The translations under genes were made by a program, and so were the position numbers. This document shows positions 1 to 10,042 of a DNA stretch of 64,000 bases, one piece after another; within the stretch, counting starts at the first letter, position 1; each line of letters starts with the position of its first letter. This DNA comes from Shinella sp. H4-D48. Lineage in GTDB: Bacteria > Pseudomonadota > Alphaproteobacteria > Rhizobiales > Rhizobiaceae. A model generated the notes under the pieces. It saw only the letters and a program-made list of their open reading frames with translations. It did not search any database and was not told where the DNA came from. Location of the stretch: assembly GCF_022637395.1 (NCBI RefSeq), contig NZ_CP093337.1, positions 1,472,001 through 1,536,000 of the forward strand. The letters are read 5' to 3'.

Positions 1-82
1 CTCCACTCTCTCTTTTCGCGCGGCGTTTTCGGCACGGTTCCGAAATTCATCCCCGCCGCGCCATACCTACGGAGGTACTATC

Positions 83-1513
83 GTGGCACAGGCGGAAATC
101 GGTCTTATCGGTCTCGGCGTGATGGGTTCCAACCTTGCGCTCAACATCGCCGAGAAGGGCAACAAGATCGCGGTGTTCAACCGCACCGTTGCGCGCACGA
201 AGGAGTTTTACGAGGAGGCCGGCGACCTCAAGGGCCAGATCGTGCCTTGCGAGACCATCGAGGAATTCGTCGCCGCCATCCGCCCGCCGCGGCCGATCAT
301 CATCATGATCCAGGCCGGTGCGGCGGTCGACCAGCAGATGGATCTGCTGCGTCCATACCTCGAAAAGAACGACATCATGATCGATGCCGGCAACGCGAAT
401 TTCCGCGACACGATGCGCCGCTTCGATGCACTCAAGGATTCCGGCCTGACCTTCATCGGCATGGGCGTGTCCGGTGGTGAGGAAGGCGCGCGCCACGGCC
501 CGTCCATCATGGTCGGCGGCACGGAAGATTCTTGGAAGCGCGTCGAGAAGGTGCTGACCTCGATTGCCGCCAAGTACAACGATGACCCGTGCGTTGCCTG
601 GCTCGGCGAGAACGGTGCCGGCCATTTCGTCAAGACCATCCACAACGGCATCGAATATGCCGATATGCAGATGATCGCCGAAATCTACGGCATCCTGCGC
701 GACGGCCTGAAGATGAGCGCCGCCGAGATCGGCGAGGTTTTCGGCCAGTGGAACAAGGGTCGTCTGGAATCCTACCTTATCGAGATCACCGAGAAGGTTC
801 TGGCCGCCAAGGACCCGACTGCCGGTGGTCCGATGGTCGACATGATCCTCGACAAGGCCGGCCAGAAGGGCACGGGCAAGTGGTCTGCCATCGAAGCCCA
901 GAACATGGGCGTGCCGGCGACCGGCATCGAAGCCGCCGTTGCCGCACGCTCCATCTCGTCGTTCAAGGCCGAGCGGGAAGCCGCCGAAAAGATTCTTGGC
1001 CTGCCGGATGTGCCCGCACTTTCGGTCGCTGACAAGGCCGCCTTCATCAAGGATCTCGAAAGCGCGCTGCTGGCGGGCAAGATCGGCGCCTATGCGCAGG
1101 GCTTCGCCGTCATGGCCGCCGCTTCCAAGGAATACAATTGGAACCTGCCGATGCCGACGATTGCCAAAATCTGGCGCGCCGGCTGCATCATCCGTTCGCA
1201 GTTCCTGGACGAGATCACCAGCGCCTTCACCAAGGCACCGGATGCTGCGAACCTCATCGTCACCCCGGCCTTCGCCACCATGGTGAAGGACACCGACGCA
1301 GCGCTGCGCCGCGTCGTGTCGGCCGCCGCGCTGCACGGCTTGCCGGTTCCGGCACTCGCTTCCGCACTCGGCTATTTCGACAGCTACCGCCGCGGCCGTG
1401 GTACCGCCAATGTCATCCAGGCCCAGCGCGACTTCTTCGGCGCCCACGGCTTCGACCGCCTCGACGGCGCCGACAGCCACCACGGCCCGTGGGGCTCCGG
1501 CCTGAACGGCTGA
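83..1513 (+). CDS. gnd: 6-phosphogluconate dehydrogenase (decarboxylating)
   Basis: Cytosolic enzyme of the oxidative pentose phosphate pathway that converts 6-phosphogluconate to ribulose 5-phosphate, CO2 and NADPH. The 476-residue protein has the usual family length. An N-terminal Rossmann fold opens with GLGVMGSNLA (residues 9-18). The substrate loop GVSGGEEGARHGPS, the catalytic Lys followed by IHNGIEY, and the C-terminal ILDKAGQKGTGKW motif are all visible. The start is GTG at 83, with GGAGGT at 71-76 placed 6 bases upstream. It stands alone and ends in a hairpin terminator; the next gene is convergent. Confidence 0.97.
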   Translation: MAQAEIGLIGLGVMGSNLALNIAEKGNKIAVFNRTVARTKEFYEEAGDLKGQIVPCETIEEFVAAIRPPRPIIIMIQAGAAVDQQMDLLRPYLEKNDIMIDAGNANFRDTMRRFDALKDSGLTFIGMGVSGGEEGARHGPSIMVGGTEDSWKRVEKVLTSIAAKYNDDPCVAWLGENGAGHFVKTIHNGIEYADMQMIAEIYGILRDGLKMSAAEIGEVFGQWNKGRLESYLIEITEKVLAAKDPTAGGPMVDMILDKAGQKGTGKWSAIEAQNMGVPATGIEAAVAARSISSFKAEREAAEKILGLPDVPALSVADKAAFIKDLESALLAGKIGAYAQGFAVMAAASKEYNWNLPMPTIAKIWRAGCIIRSQFLDEITSAFTKAPDAANLIVTPAFATMVKDTDAALRRVVSAAALHGLPVPALASALGYFDSYRRGRGTANVIQAQRDFFGAHGFDRLDGADSHHGPWGSGLNG

Positions 1514-1536
1514 CGTCTTTCGCGGCATTATACGAG

Positions 1537-1571
1537 ACGGCCCGGTTGCAAAACCGGGCTGTTTTCGTTTT
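1537..1571 (+). terminator. Rho-independent terminator of gnd
   Basis: A 7-bp stem CCCGGTT/AACCGGG (1541-1547 and 1552-1558) with a GCAA loop is followed by CTGTTTTCGTTTT. It lies just past the gnd stop and ends 8 bp before the convergent LacI-type gene. Confidence 0.8.
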
Positions 1572-1578
1572 GGCGGTG

Positions 1579-2622
1579 TCAGCCCTGATCCGTCGGGATG
1601 GGGTAGCTCAACGTCTGCAGTTCTTCCGGCGGGCGGCCTTCGATGCGGGCGATCACGGCCTTGGCGAGTTCGTGCCCGGCGAGGCGGATGTCCTCGCGCA
1701 TGGTCATGACCTCGGGGCGAAGCCATTGCAGCAGCATGTGCGATTCCTTGGACACGAGGTCGATATGCGTGCCGAGCTTCAGTCCTTCCGCCTCCAGCGC
1801 CGCGACGAGCGCCACCGCGCCTGATCCGCTGCCCGAGACGATACCGTCAGGCGCGTTCGGCGCGCGCATGAGGTTTTCGGCCGCCCTTCGTATATCGACG
1901 AGGCTGCTGTCGAGGTTCACCTCGTTGAAGGGTACGGCTGTCGCGCCGAAGTCGCGGATGCCGCGCTCGAAGCCCGCGCGCATGTGCAGATAGAACGTCA
2001 GGTAGGGCGGCGGCTGGAGCAGCACGAGGCGCTTGCGGCCCTTTTCGACGAGCTTGCGCACAGCCTCGTAGGCGAAGCGCTCGTTGTCGAAGTCGTGATA
2101 AGGATGGGCAAGACCCATCTCCGTGCGGCCATGGGTGGCGAAGGGGAAATTGCGCTCCATCATCAGCGCCACGCGCGGGTCCTTCGGTTCGGTGCGCGAG
2201 ATGATCACGCCATCGGCCGCGCCAGTTTCAAGGACGTATCGCACCGGATCGAGCGCATTGCCCTGGGCGCGGTAGGGGGTGACGACGAGATGGTACTGGG
2301 TCGCGGCAAGCACCTCCGAGATGCCGATCACCATGGGGCTCGTCAGACCCATGATCTCTTCCTCGAGACTGAGAATGAGGCTGATGACGTTGGTCTTGCC
2401 GGTGCGCAGGCGAACGCCCGCCCGGTTGGGCTGGTAGCCGATCTGGGCGGCGACGAGGCGCACGCGCTCCTTCGTCTCCGTGCCGATATCGGGCGCGTCC
2501 TTGAGTGCCCGCGAAACCGTCGTGATGCCGAGGCCCGTCATGAAGGCGATCGTCTTCAGTGTCGGCCGCTCATTCGTGCCCGCGGACGCGGCGCGTGCTC
2601 CCTCGCTCAGCCTGTTCTTCAT
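1579..2622 (-). CDS. LacI-family transcriptional regulator of the adjacent sugar operon
   Basis: A 347-residue DNA-binding regulator. After a short leader the LacI helix-turn-helix is seen at about residues 22-45 (LKTIAFMTGLGITTVSRALKD), followed by the hinge region (IGYQPNRAGVRLRTGKTNVI) and a periplasmic-binding-protein-like sugar-sensing domain. The gene is divergent from the sugar ABC transporter operon beginning at 3034. A palindrome centred on CG at 2705-2724 is a plausible operator, so the likely job is local repression relieved by a sugar or sugar phosphate. The effector is not readable from the sequence. Confidence 0.9.
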   Translation of the reverse strand: MKNRLSEGARAASAGTNERPTLKTIAFMTGLGITTVSRALKDAPDIGTETKERVRLVAAQIGYQPNRAGVRLRTGKTNVISLILSLEEEIMGLTSPMVIGISEVLAATQYHLVVTPYRAQGNALDPVRYVLETGAADGVIISRTEPKDPRVALMMERNFPFATHGRTEMGLAHPYHDFDNERFAYEAVRKLVEKGRKRLVLLQPPPYLTFYLHMRAGFERGIRDFGATAVPFNEVNLDSSLVDIRRAAENLMRAPNAPDGIVSGSGSGAVALVAALEAEGLKLGTHIDLVSKESHMLLQWLRPEVMTMREDIRLAGHELAKAVIARIEGRPPEELQTLSYPIPTDQG

Positions 2623-3033
2623 TCCAGCCCCAACCTCTCCGCATTAGCGAGCGGTTATACATATTATGCCCGACACTGCCACATTGGCTCGAGGAATGCC
2701 TCTGAAACTGTAACGATATAGTTTGTTTGTCGAGCTTAAATTTCCATAGACGGTTTTTCTCGATGCTTCCGTGGCTGTCTCCGGGGTGCGAGGTCGCAGG
2801 ACACCGGGACGCGAGAGAGGGAAACTGCCTCCATCCGAAGTCTCTATAATATCGTTTAAAATTAATACTTTAATATCCGGATGATACTGATTTTCGTCGA
2901 ATCTCGGCGCTCTCTTCATGTCTCCCGAAGTCTGTCTCTTGAGGAAAACACGCATTTGCTGCGCTTGCTGGTTGCGTATTCCAATCTGTTCGTCTACTTT
3001 TTTACTGCAACGTTTCAGTGAGGGAGGAGACTC
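2623..3033. promoter_or_regulatory. Divergent regulatory region between LacI-type gene and sugar operon
   Basis: This 411-bp gap holds no convincing gene. It is more AT-rich than its flanks, particularly at about 2700-2760 and 2840-2900 where runs of A and T occur, as expected for promoters of the two divergent units. It contains the operator-like palindrome described separately. A purine-rich ribosome site (GAGGGAGGAGA) precedes the ATG at 3034. Confidence 0.6.
2705..2724. promoter_or_regulatory. Candidate LacI-family operator
   Basis: AAACTGTAACGATATAGTTT is an imperfect palindrome with matched outer arms AAACT/AGTTT and a central CG. This is the architecture of LacI/GalR operators. It lies 83 bp upstream of the regulator start, so it could serve autoregulation as well as control of the operon on the other side. 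Confidence 0.55.
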
Positions 3034-4269
3034 ATGAAAATTCGTTCGATGGCCGCTGCATTGGCGGTGACCGTGGTCCTGCCGTTCGCCGCAGCCAATG
3101 CGACCGATCTGGAAGTGACCCATTGGTGGACGTCCGGCGGGGAGGCCGCGGCGGTCGCCGAATTTGCAAAGGCATTCGATGCGACGGGCAACAAGTGGGT
3201 GGACGGCGCAATTGCCGGCGCCGGCGGAACGGCGCGACCGATCATGATCAGCCGCATCACCGGCGGCGACCCCATGGGTGCCACGCAGTTCAACCACGGC
3301 CGCCAGGCCGAGGAACTGGTCGAGGCCGGCCTGATGCGCGACCTCACCGATGTCGCGACCAGGGAAAACTGGAAGGAGATCATCAAGCCCGCAAGCCTGC
3401 TCGACAGCTGCACGTTCGACGGCAAGATCTATTGCGCGCCCGTCAACATCCATTCCTGGCAGTGGCTGTGGTTGTCCAACGCGGCCTTCGAAAAGGCCGG
3501 TGTGGCGGTTCCCAAGAACTGGGACGAGTTTGTCGCCGCCGCTCCGGCGCTTGAAAAGGCCGGTATCGTGCCGCTCGCGGTTGGCGGTCAGCCCTGGCAG
3601 GCCGCTGGCGCTTTCGATGTGCTGATGGTCGCAATTGCCGGCAAGGACACGTTCTACAAGGTCTTCAAGGACCGCGATGCCGAAGTCGCCGGCGGTCCTG
3701 ACATTGCCAGGGTCTTCAAGGCCGCGGACGATGCGCGCCGCATGTCCAAGGGCACGAATGTGCAGGACTGGAACCAGGCCACGAACATGGTCATCACCGG
3801 CAAGGCCGGCGGCCAGATCATGGGCGACTGGGCGCAGGGCGAGTTCGCGCTCGCGGGACAGGTGGCCGGCAAGGACTATACCTGCCTTCCGGGCCTCGGC
3901 GTGAACGATATCATCTCGACCAGCGGCGACGCCTTCTATTTCCCGCTGCTGAAGGATGAGGAAAAGTCGAAGGCGCAGGAAGTGCTGGCATCGACGTTGC
4001 TGGCGCCCGCAACGCAGGTCGCCTTCAACCTGAAGAAAGGCTCACTGCCGGTGCGCGGCGATGTCGATCTCGCCGCCGCCAACGACTGCATGAAGAAGGG
4101 TCTCGACATCCTTGCCAAGGGCAACGTGATCGAGGCGCCGGACCAGATGCTCTCGGCCGACAGCCAGAAGCAGAAGGAAGACCTCTTCTCCGAATTCTTC
4201 GCCAACCCCTCGATGACACCGGAAGACGCCCAGAAACGTTTTGCCGACATCATCGCCTCGGCGGAATGA
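3034..4269 (+). CDS. Sugar ABC transporter substrate-binding protein (CUT1 type)
   Basis: Periplasmic receptor of 411 residues in the family-1 extracellular solute-binding group. A Sec signal peptide is clear: basic MKIRS start, hydrophobic core and AANA cleavage site at about residue 22. The mature protein begins with a beta strand (DLEVTHWWTSGGE) typical of oligosaccharide-binding members, with MGDWAQGEF further on. It is the first gene of the operon and is followed by two permeases, an ATPase, a beta-mannosidase and two sugar-converting enzymes. A mannoside or a related oligosaccharide is therefore the inferred ligand; this is context only. Confidence 0.92.
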   Translation: MKIRSMAAALAVTVVLPFAAANATDLEVTHWWTSGGEAAAVAEFAKAFDATGNKWVDGAIAGAGGTARPIMISRITGGDPMGATQFNHGRQAEELVEAGLMRDLTDVATRENWKEIIKPASLLDSCTFDGKIYCAPVNIHSWQWLWLSNAAFEKAGVAVPKNWDEFVAAAPALEKAGIVPLAVGGQPWQAAGAFDVLMVAIAGKDTFYKVFKDRDAEVAGGPDIARVFKAADDARRMSKGTNVQDWNQATNMVITGKAGGQIMGDWAQGEFALAGQVAGKDYTCLPGLGVNDIISTSGDAFYFPLLKDEEKSKAQEVLASTLLAPATQVAFNLKKGSLPVRGDVDLAAANDCMKKGLDILAKGNVIEAPDQMLSADSQKQKEDLFSEFFANPSMTPEDAQKRFADIIASAE

Positions 4270-4275
4270 TCAGCG

Positions 4276-4302
4276 GACGGCCGGTGCTTGTTGCCGGCCG
4301 TC
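4276..4302 (+). terminator. Intercistronic hairpin after the binding-protein gene
   Basis: A perfect 9-bp stem (GACGGCCGG/CCGGCCGTC) with a 9-base loop starts 6 bp after the stop codon at 4269. No U-tract follows. It therefore looks like a 3' mRNA-stabilising or attenuating structure of the kind often found between binding-protein and permease genes, rather than a full terminator. Confidence 0.55.
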
Positions 4303-4390
4303 AGCAAGGCCCGAGACCTCTTTGCCGCCATGCTCGGGCCTGTCCTGAGGATAACGAAAGAGTGGGTGACTGGGTTTTGCGGTTCGCGAA

Positions 4391-4410
4391 GGCGGGCGCT
4401 TGCGCCCGCC
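4391..4410 (+). other. Second intercistronic hairpin before permease gene
   Basis: GGCGGGCGC-TT-GCGCCCGCC is a perfect inverted repeat in the same 171-bp gap. It sits 16 bp ahead of the AAGGAGG ribosome site (4426-4432) of the permease gene. With the first hairpin it may set lower expression of the membrane components. Confidence 0.45.
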
Positions 4411-4440
4411 CGTATGATCGAGACCAAGGAGGAGTGACCC

Positions 4441-5343
4441 ATGACGGGCCAGGCACACACCGGTCGCCCCAGTAAACTGCTGCGCAATCTCAGTTCGAAG
4501 ATTGCATCCATTCCCATGATGCTGACCGCCGTCGTCATTTTTCTCGGCGGCACGATCTGGACGGTCGTCTATTCGTTCACCAATTCCAAGCTCCTGCCGC
4601 GCGCCAAATTCGTCGGGCTGGACCAGTACGAGCGCCTGTGGGATGCGCCGCGCTGGATCGTCTCGATCCAGAACCTGGCGATCTACGGCTTTTTCACGCT
4701 GGTCTTCAGCCTCGTCATGGGCTTCCTTCTGGCGGCGCTGATGGACCAGAAGATCCGCTTCGAAAACACCTTTCGTACAATCTTTCTCTACCCTTTCGCG
4801 CTGTCCTTCATCGTGACGGGCCTCGTCTGGCAATGGATCCTGAACCCGGAATTCGGCGTGCAGTCGGTAGTGCGTTCGCTTGGCTGGACAAGCTTCACGT
4901 TCGATCCGCTCTACAATGCCGATATCGTCATCTACGGCGTGCTGATCGCCGGGCTGTGGCAGGGCACGGGGCTCGTCATGTGCCTGCTGCTGGCCGGCCT
5001 GCGCGGCATCGACGAGGATATCTGGAAGGCCGCGCGCGTCGACGGCATCCCCATGTGGAAGACCTATCTCTTCATCGTCATTCCCATGATGCGCCCGGTC
5101 TTCATCACGACGCTGGTCATCATCGCGAGCGGCATCGTCAAGGTCTATGACCTCGTTGTCGCGCAGACGAGCGGCGGCCCGGGCATCGCCTCGGAAGTGC
5201 CGGCGAAATACGTCTACGACTACATGTTCCAGGCCCAGAACCTCGGCCAGGGCTTCGCCGCCTCCACCATGATGCTCATCACCGTCGCAATCATCATCAT
5301 CCCGTGGGCCTATCTCGAATTCGGAGGACGCAAGCGTGGCTGA
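4441..5343 (+). CDS. Sugar ABC transporter permease (MalF type)
   Basis: An inner-membrane permease of 300 residues with about six transmembrane segments. The cytoplasmic EAA loop that docks on the ATPase is seen as KAARVDGIPMWKTYLFIVIP. The first membrane segment is at about residues 22-45. AAGGAGG at 4426-4432 gives a well-supported ATG start. The next permease starts inside its last codons (8-bp overlap), indicating translational coupling. It forms the transmembrane pore with the following protein. Confidence 0.93.
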   Translation: MTGQAHTGRPSKLLRNLSSKIASIPMMLTAVVIFLGGTIWTVVYSFTNSKLLPRAKFVGLDQYERLWDAPRWIVSIQNLAIYGFFTLVFSLVMGFLLAALMDQKIRFENTFRTIFLYPFALSFIVTGLVWQWILNPEFGVQSVVRSLGWTSFTFDPLYNADIVIYGVLIAGLWQGTGLVMCLLLAGLRGIDEDIWKAARVDGIPMWKTYLFIVIPMMRPVFITTLVIIASGIVKVYDLVVAQTSGGPGIASEVPAKYVYDYMFQAQNLGQGFAASTMMLITVAIIIIPWAYLEFGGRKRG

Positions 5344-6274
5344 GACCGTCTCCCTCAAGCCCGGCGCGGCGCGCGTCGCCACCGCCGGAACGCCGGGCGA
5401 GCCCTGGGGCAGGAAGCCCCGCCGCACGCTTTCCGGTCGCAACATCATGCTCTACGGCACGCTTCTCGTGGCGGCGCTCTACTACCTGCTGCCGCTCTAT
5501 GTGATGGTCGTGACTTCCATGAAGGGCATGCCGGAAATCCGCCTCGGCAACATCTTCTCGCCGCCGGTGGAAGTGACCTTCGAGCCTTGGGCCAAGGCCT
5601 GGGCCACCGCCTGCACCGGTCTCAACTGCGATGGCCTGTCGCGCGGCTTCTGGAATTCGGTGCGCATCACCGTGCCCTCGACGCTGATCTCGATCCTCGT
5701 CGCCTCGGTCAACGGCTATGCGCTGGCCAACTGGAAGTTCAAGGGGGCGGACCTGTTCTTCACCATCCTCATCATCGGAGCCTTCATTCCCTATCAGGTG
5801 ATGATCTATCCTATCGTCATCGTGCTCCGGGAAATGGGCATCTACGGCACGCTGACCGGCCTCATCATCGTGCACACGATCTTCGGCATGCCGATCCTCA
5901 CGCTGCTCTTCCGCAACTATTTCTCGTCCCTGCCGGAGGAGCTGTTCAAGGCGGCGCGCATCGACGGAGCGGGGTTCTGGCAGATCTATTTCCGCATCAT
6001 GCTGCCCATGTCGCTGCCAATCTTCGTCGTGGCGATGATCCTGCAGATCACCGGCATCTGGAACGACTTCCTGTTTGGCGTCGTGTTCACGCGGCCGGAA
6101 TATTACCCGATGACCGTGCAGCTCAACAACATCGTCAACTCCGTCCAGGGGGTGAAGGAATACAACGTCAACATGGCCGCGACACTGCTTACCGGCGCGG
6201 TTCCGCTCATCGTCTATTTCGTGTCGGGACGGCTTTTCGTCCGCGGCATCGCCGCCGGCGCAGTCAAGGGTTAA
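5336..6274 (+). CDS. Sugar ABC transporter permease (MalG type)
   Basis: Second permease of the CUT1 transporter, 312 residues. It has a GTG start overlapping the preceding gene by 8 bp. An N-terminal cytoplasmic leader of about 35 residues precedes the first membrane segment (NIMLYGTLLVAALYYLLPLY). The EAA loop is KAARIDGAGFWQIYFRIMLP. The ATPase gene follows after 3 bp. It pairs with the MalF-type subunit in the inner membrane. Confidence 0.93.
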   Translation: MAETVSLKPGAARVATAGTPGEPWGRKPRRTLSGRNIMLYGTLLVAALYYLLPLYVMVVTSMKGMPEIRLGNIFSPPVEVTFEPWAKAWATACTGLNCDGLSRGFWNSVRITVPSTLISILVASVNGYALANWKFKGADLFFTILIIGAFIPYQVMIYPIVIVLREMGIYGTLTGLIIVHTIFGMPILTLLFRNYFSSLPEELFKAARIDGAGFWQIYFRIMLPMSLPIFVVAMILQITGIWNDFLFGVVFTRPEYYPMTVQLNNIVNSVQGVKEYNVNMAATLLTGAVPLIVYFVSGRLFVRGIAAGAVKG

Positions 6275-6277
6275 GCC

Positions 6278-7366
<1,089 letters not shown>

Positions 7367-7388
7367 CATGCCCGAGAGTGCGGCTAAC

Positions 7389-7535
7389 CCCCTCTGCTCT
7401 GCCGGGCATCTCCCCCCAGGGGAGAGATCGGCAGGAAGCGAAAACCTTGCTCCAGCGTTGGCGTTGGAGATGAGCGAAACCGCGCCTCATCCAATTTCCC
7501 TCCGTGTTGGGGAGATGCCCGGCAGGGCAGAGGGG
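7389..7535. repeat. RIME-type mosaic palindromic repeat element
   Basis: The ends form a 27-base inverted repeat with one mismatch: 7389-7415 starts CCCCTCTGCTCTGCCGG and continues GCATCTCCCC, and 7509-7535 is its reverse complement. A second GGGGAGAGATCGGCAGG block lies just inside the left arm. The same building blocks recur in the element inside uvrB at 22261-22425. This fits the rhizobial intergenic mosaic element (RIME) family known from Rhizobium and Sinorhizobium. It lies within an operon, between the ATPase and mannosidase genes, and could affect mRNA stability or processing. Confidence 0.75.
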
Positions 7536-7567
7536 CGTAGCTCCCGTACGAGTTCAGAGACGCACCA

Positions 7568-10027
7568 ATGACCCAAGCACCCGACATCATGTCCATCGAC
7601 CTTTCCGGCACGTGGACCGCCACCAGCACCGACGCCGTGCACACCGCACCCATGCGCGTGCCGGGCGACGTGCACAGTGCGCTCATCGCCGCCGGCCTCA
7701 TTCCCGATCCCTATGCCGGCCGCAACGAGCGCGACGTGCGGTGGGTGGCAGAGAAACACTGGGCGATCGAGCGCAAGTTCGACCTCCCGCCAGAAACGCT
7801 GGAAGGCGACTGGTATCTCGACATCGGCAGCATCGACACGGTGGCGTCGGTCTATCTCAACGGCGTTCTGGTGCTCGATGCCGACAATTGCTTCCGTCGA
7901 TATCGGCCGGTCGTGACCGAGGCGCTGAAGGCGGGTGAAAACACGCTGAAGGTGCTGATCCATTCCAGCATCGCGGCCGGCGCGCGGCGGCAGGCGGAAC
8001 AGCCGTTCTTCATCCCGTGGTCGACCGACAATTCGCCCATTGCGAACGGCAACATGCTGCGCAAGCCGCAGTGCCATTTCGGCTGGGACTGGAACATCGC
8101 CATTGCCCCGCTCGGCATCTATGGCGACTTCGTGCTGCGCCGGCTTGAGGTGGCGCGCATAGAGCATGTCACGACGCGCCAGTTCCATCATGCCGATGGT
8201 GCTGTCGATCTCTATGTCACCGCAACCTTCCACGCCGAGGAGCCGGGCATCCTGCCGGTGCATTTCGCGCTCGGCGAGGAGCGTGTTCGGCTCGATATCG
8301 GCATCGTCGCCGGCGAAACCCAGCTCACCCACATGTTCAGCATCGACAAGCCAGCGCTCTGGTGGCCGGCCGGTCATGGCGAGCAGGCGATCTATGCGGT
8401 GCGTGTGGAGACGCCCACCGAGACGGTCGTGCGCCGCATCGGCCTGCGGCGGGTGGAGCTGATCACGGACAGGGACGAGGCGGGCAGCCGTTTTGCACTG
8501 AAGGTCAATGGCCGCGAAATCTTCTGCCGCGGGGCGAACTGGATCCCTGCCGACGCGCTGCCGTCGCGCATCAACCCGGTCGTCGTGCGAGACCTTCTGC
8601 AATCGGCGGTCGATGCCAATATGAACATGCTGCGCGTCTGGGGCGGCGGCTTCTACGAGCCGGACTGGTTCTACGATCTCTGCGACGAGCTTGGCCTGAT
8701 GGTCTGGCAGGACTTCATGTTCGCTTGCAACCTCTATCCCTCGACCGTCGATTTCCTCGACAATGTCACGGCGGAGGTGGACTACCAGGTCAAGAGGCTC
8801 GCCTCGCATCCGTCCATCGTGCTGTGGTGTGGCGACAACGAACTGGTGGGCGCGCTCACCTGGTTCGAGGAAAGCCGTCGGGATCGCGACCGTTATCTGG
8901 TCTCCTACGATCGCCTGAACCGCACCATCGAGGTGGCGATGAAGAGGGCGGCACCCGGCGCGATCTGGTGGCCGTCGAGCCCGACGTCGGGCTATCTCGA
9001 TTTCGCCGACGCCTGGCATGCCGATGGCGCCGGCGACATGCACTACTGGTCCGTCTGGCACGAGAACAAGTCCTTCGACAATTACCGCACCGTGCATCCG
9101 CGCTTCTGCTCGGAATTCGGTTTCCAGTCCTACACCTCCATGCCGGTCATGCGGACCTTCGCGGACCCCAAGGACATGAACATCGCGTCGCCCGTGATGG
9201 AGAGCCACCAGAAGAACGCCGGCGGCAACGAGCGCATCGCGGGCACGATGTTCCGCTACTTCCGCTTCCCCAAGGATTTCGCGAGCTTCGTCTATCTCAG
9301 TCAGATCCAGCAGGGTCTCGCCATCCGCACTGCCGTCGAATACTGGCGTTCTCTGAAGCCCCATTGCATGGGCACACTTTACTGGCAGCTCAACGACACC
9401 TGGCCGGTCGCTTCCTGGTCAAGCCTTGATTACGGCGGCAGCTGGAAGGCCATGCACTACATGGTGCGCCGCTTCTTTCAGCCCGTGGCCATTGCCGCCA
9501 TTCCGTCGAAGGATAGCCAGACGATCGGTTTCTCGGTGGTCAACGATACGGCCGAACCCGTTACCGTGACGCTCGACACCTGGCTTGTCTCGCTGTCCGG
9601 CGAGCGCAGACCTTATCGCAGCATCGAGGGCGCCTGCGGGCCGGACAGGGCGGAAATGCTGTTTTCCGTATTTGCCCCCGGTCTCCCCGAGGACGCGCTG
9701 CTCTTCTGGTCCTTCAAGGCCTCGAACGGCATGGCAGGCGAAGGGCACCATGTCTCCGGCACTTACAAGGCGCTCGATCTCCGGGCCTCCGGGCTGACGC
9801 TCGATATCGCACCGCGCGACGACGGTCGTTTTGCCGTGACCGCTACGGCGCGCGGCCTTGCCCTGCACGTCATGCTCGAGGCCGACGTTCCCGGTCGCTG
9901 GTCGGATAATGCGTTCGACCTCACCGCAGGCGCCTCAAAGACACTCATCTTCACGCCGTCCGAGCGCGGCGTTGATCCGACATTCCACTGGCTCGACCTT
10001 CACTCGTGCCAGACCCATCAAGACTGA
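7568..10027 (+). CDS. Beta-mannosidase, glycoside hydrolase family 2
   Basis: A retaining glycosidase of 819 residues that removes terminal beta-linked mannose. The jelly-roll sugar-binding domain begins DLSGTW near residue 13, followed by the immunoglobulin-like domain and the TIM barrel. The acid/base Glu is about residue 425 (WCGDNE) and the nucleophile Glu about residue 516 (CSEFGFQS), both typical of GH2 beta-mannosidases. There is no signal peptide, so it acts in the cytosol on imported oligosaccharide. It sits directly behind the ABC transporter genes. GH2 beta-glucuronidase or galactosidase activity is less likely given the SEFGFQS motif. Confidence 0.9.
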   Translation: MTQAPDIMSIDLSGTWTATSTDAVHTAPMRVPGDVHSALIAAGLIPDPYAGRNERDVRWVAEKHWAIERKFDLPPETLEGDWYLDIGSIDTVASVYLNGVLVLDADNCFRRYRPVVTEALKAGENTLKVLIHSSIAAGARRQAEQPFFIPWSTDNSPIANGNMLRKPQCHFGWDWNIAIAPLGIYGDFVLRRLEVARIEHVTTRQFHHADGAVDLYVTATFHAEEPGILPVHFALGEERVRLDIGIVAGETQLTHMFSIDKPALWWPAGHGEQAIYAVRVETPTETVVRRIGLRRVELITDRDEAGSRFALKVNGREIFCRGANWIPADALPSRINPVVVRDLLQSAVDANMNMLRVWGGGFYEPDWFYDLCDELGLMVWQDFMFACNLYPSTVDFLDNVTAEVDYQVKRLASHPSIVLWCGDNELVGALTWFEESRRDRDRYLVSYDRLNRTIEVAMKRAAPGAIWWPSSPTSGYLDFADAWHADGAGDMHYWSVWHENKSFDNYRTVHPRFCSEFGFQSYTSMPVMRTFADPKDMNIASPVMESHQKNAGGNERIAGTMFRYFRFPKDFASFVYLSQIQQGLAIRTAVEYWRSLKPHCMGTLYWQLNDTWPVASWSSLDYGGSWKAMHYMVRRFFQPVAIAAIPSKDSQTIGFSVVNDTAEPVTVTLDTWLVSLSGERRPYRSIEGACGPDRAEMLFSVFAPGLPEDALLFWSFKASNGMAGEGHHVSGTYKALDLRASGLTLDIAPRDDGRFAVTATARGLALHVMLEADVPGRWSDNAFDLTAGASKTLIFTPSERGVDPTFHWLDLHSCQTHQD

Positions 10028-10042
10028 ACCAAGGAAACCGTC

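Noticed and set aside
47-1726. A 559-codon minus-strand frame across gnd.
   Set aside because: Long antisense frames are expected in GC-rich DNA; gnd is unmistakable on the plus strand and the frame has no recognisable domain.
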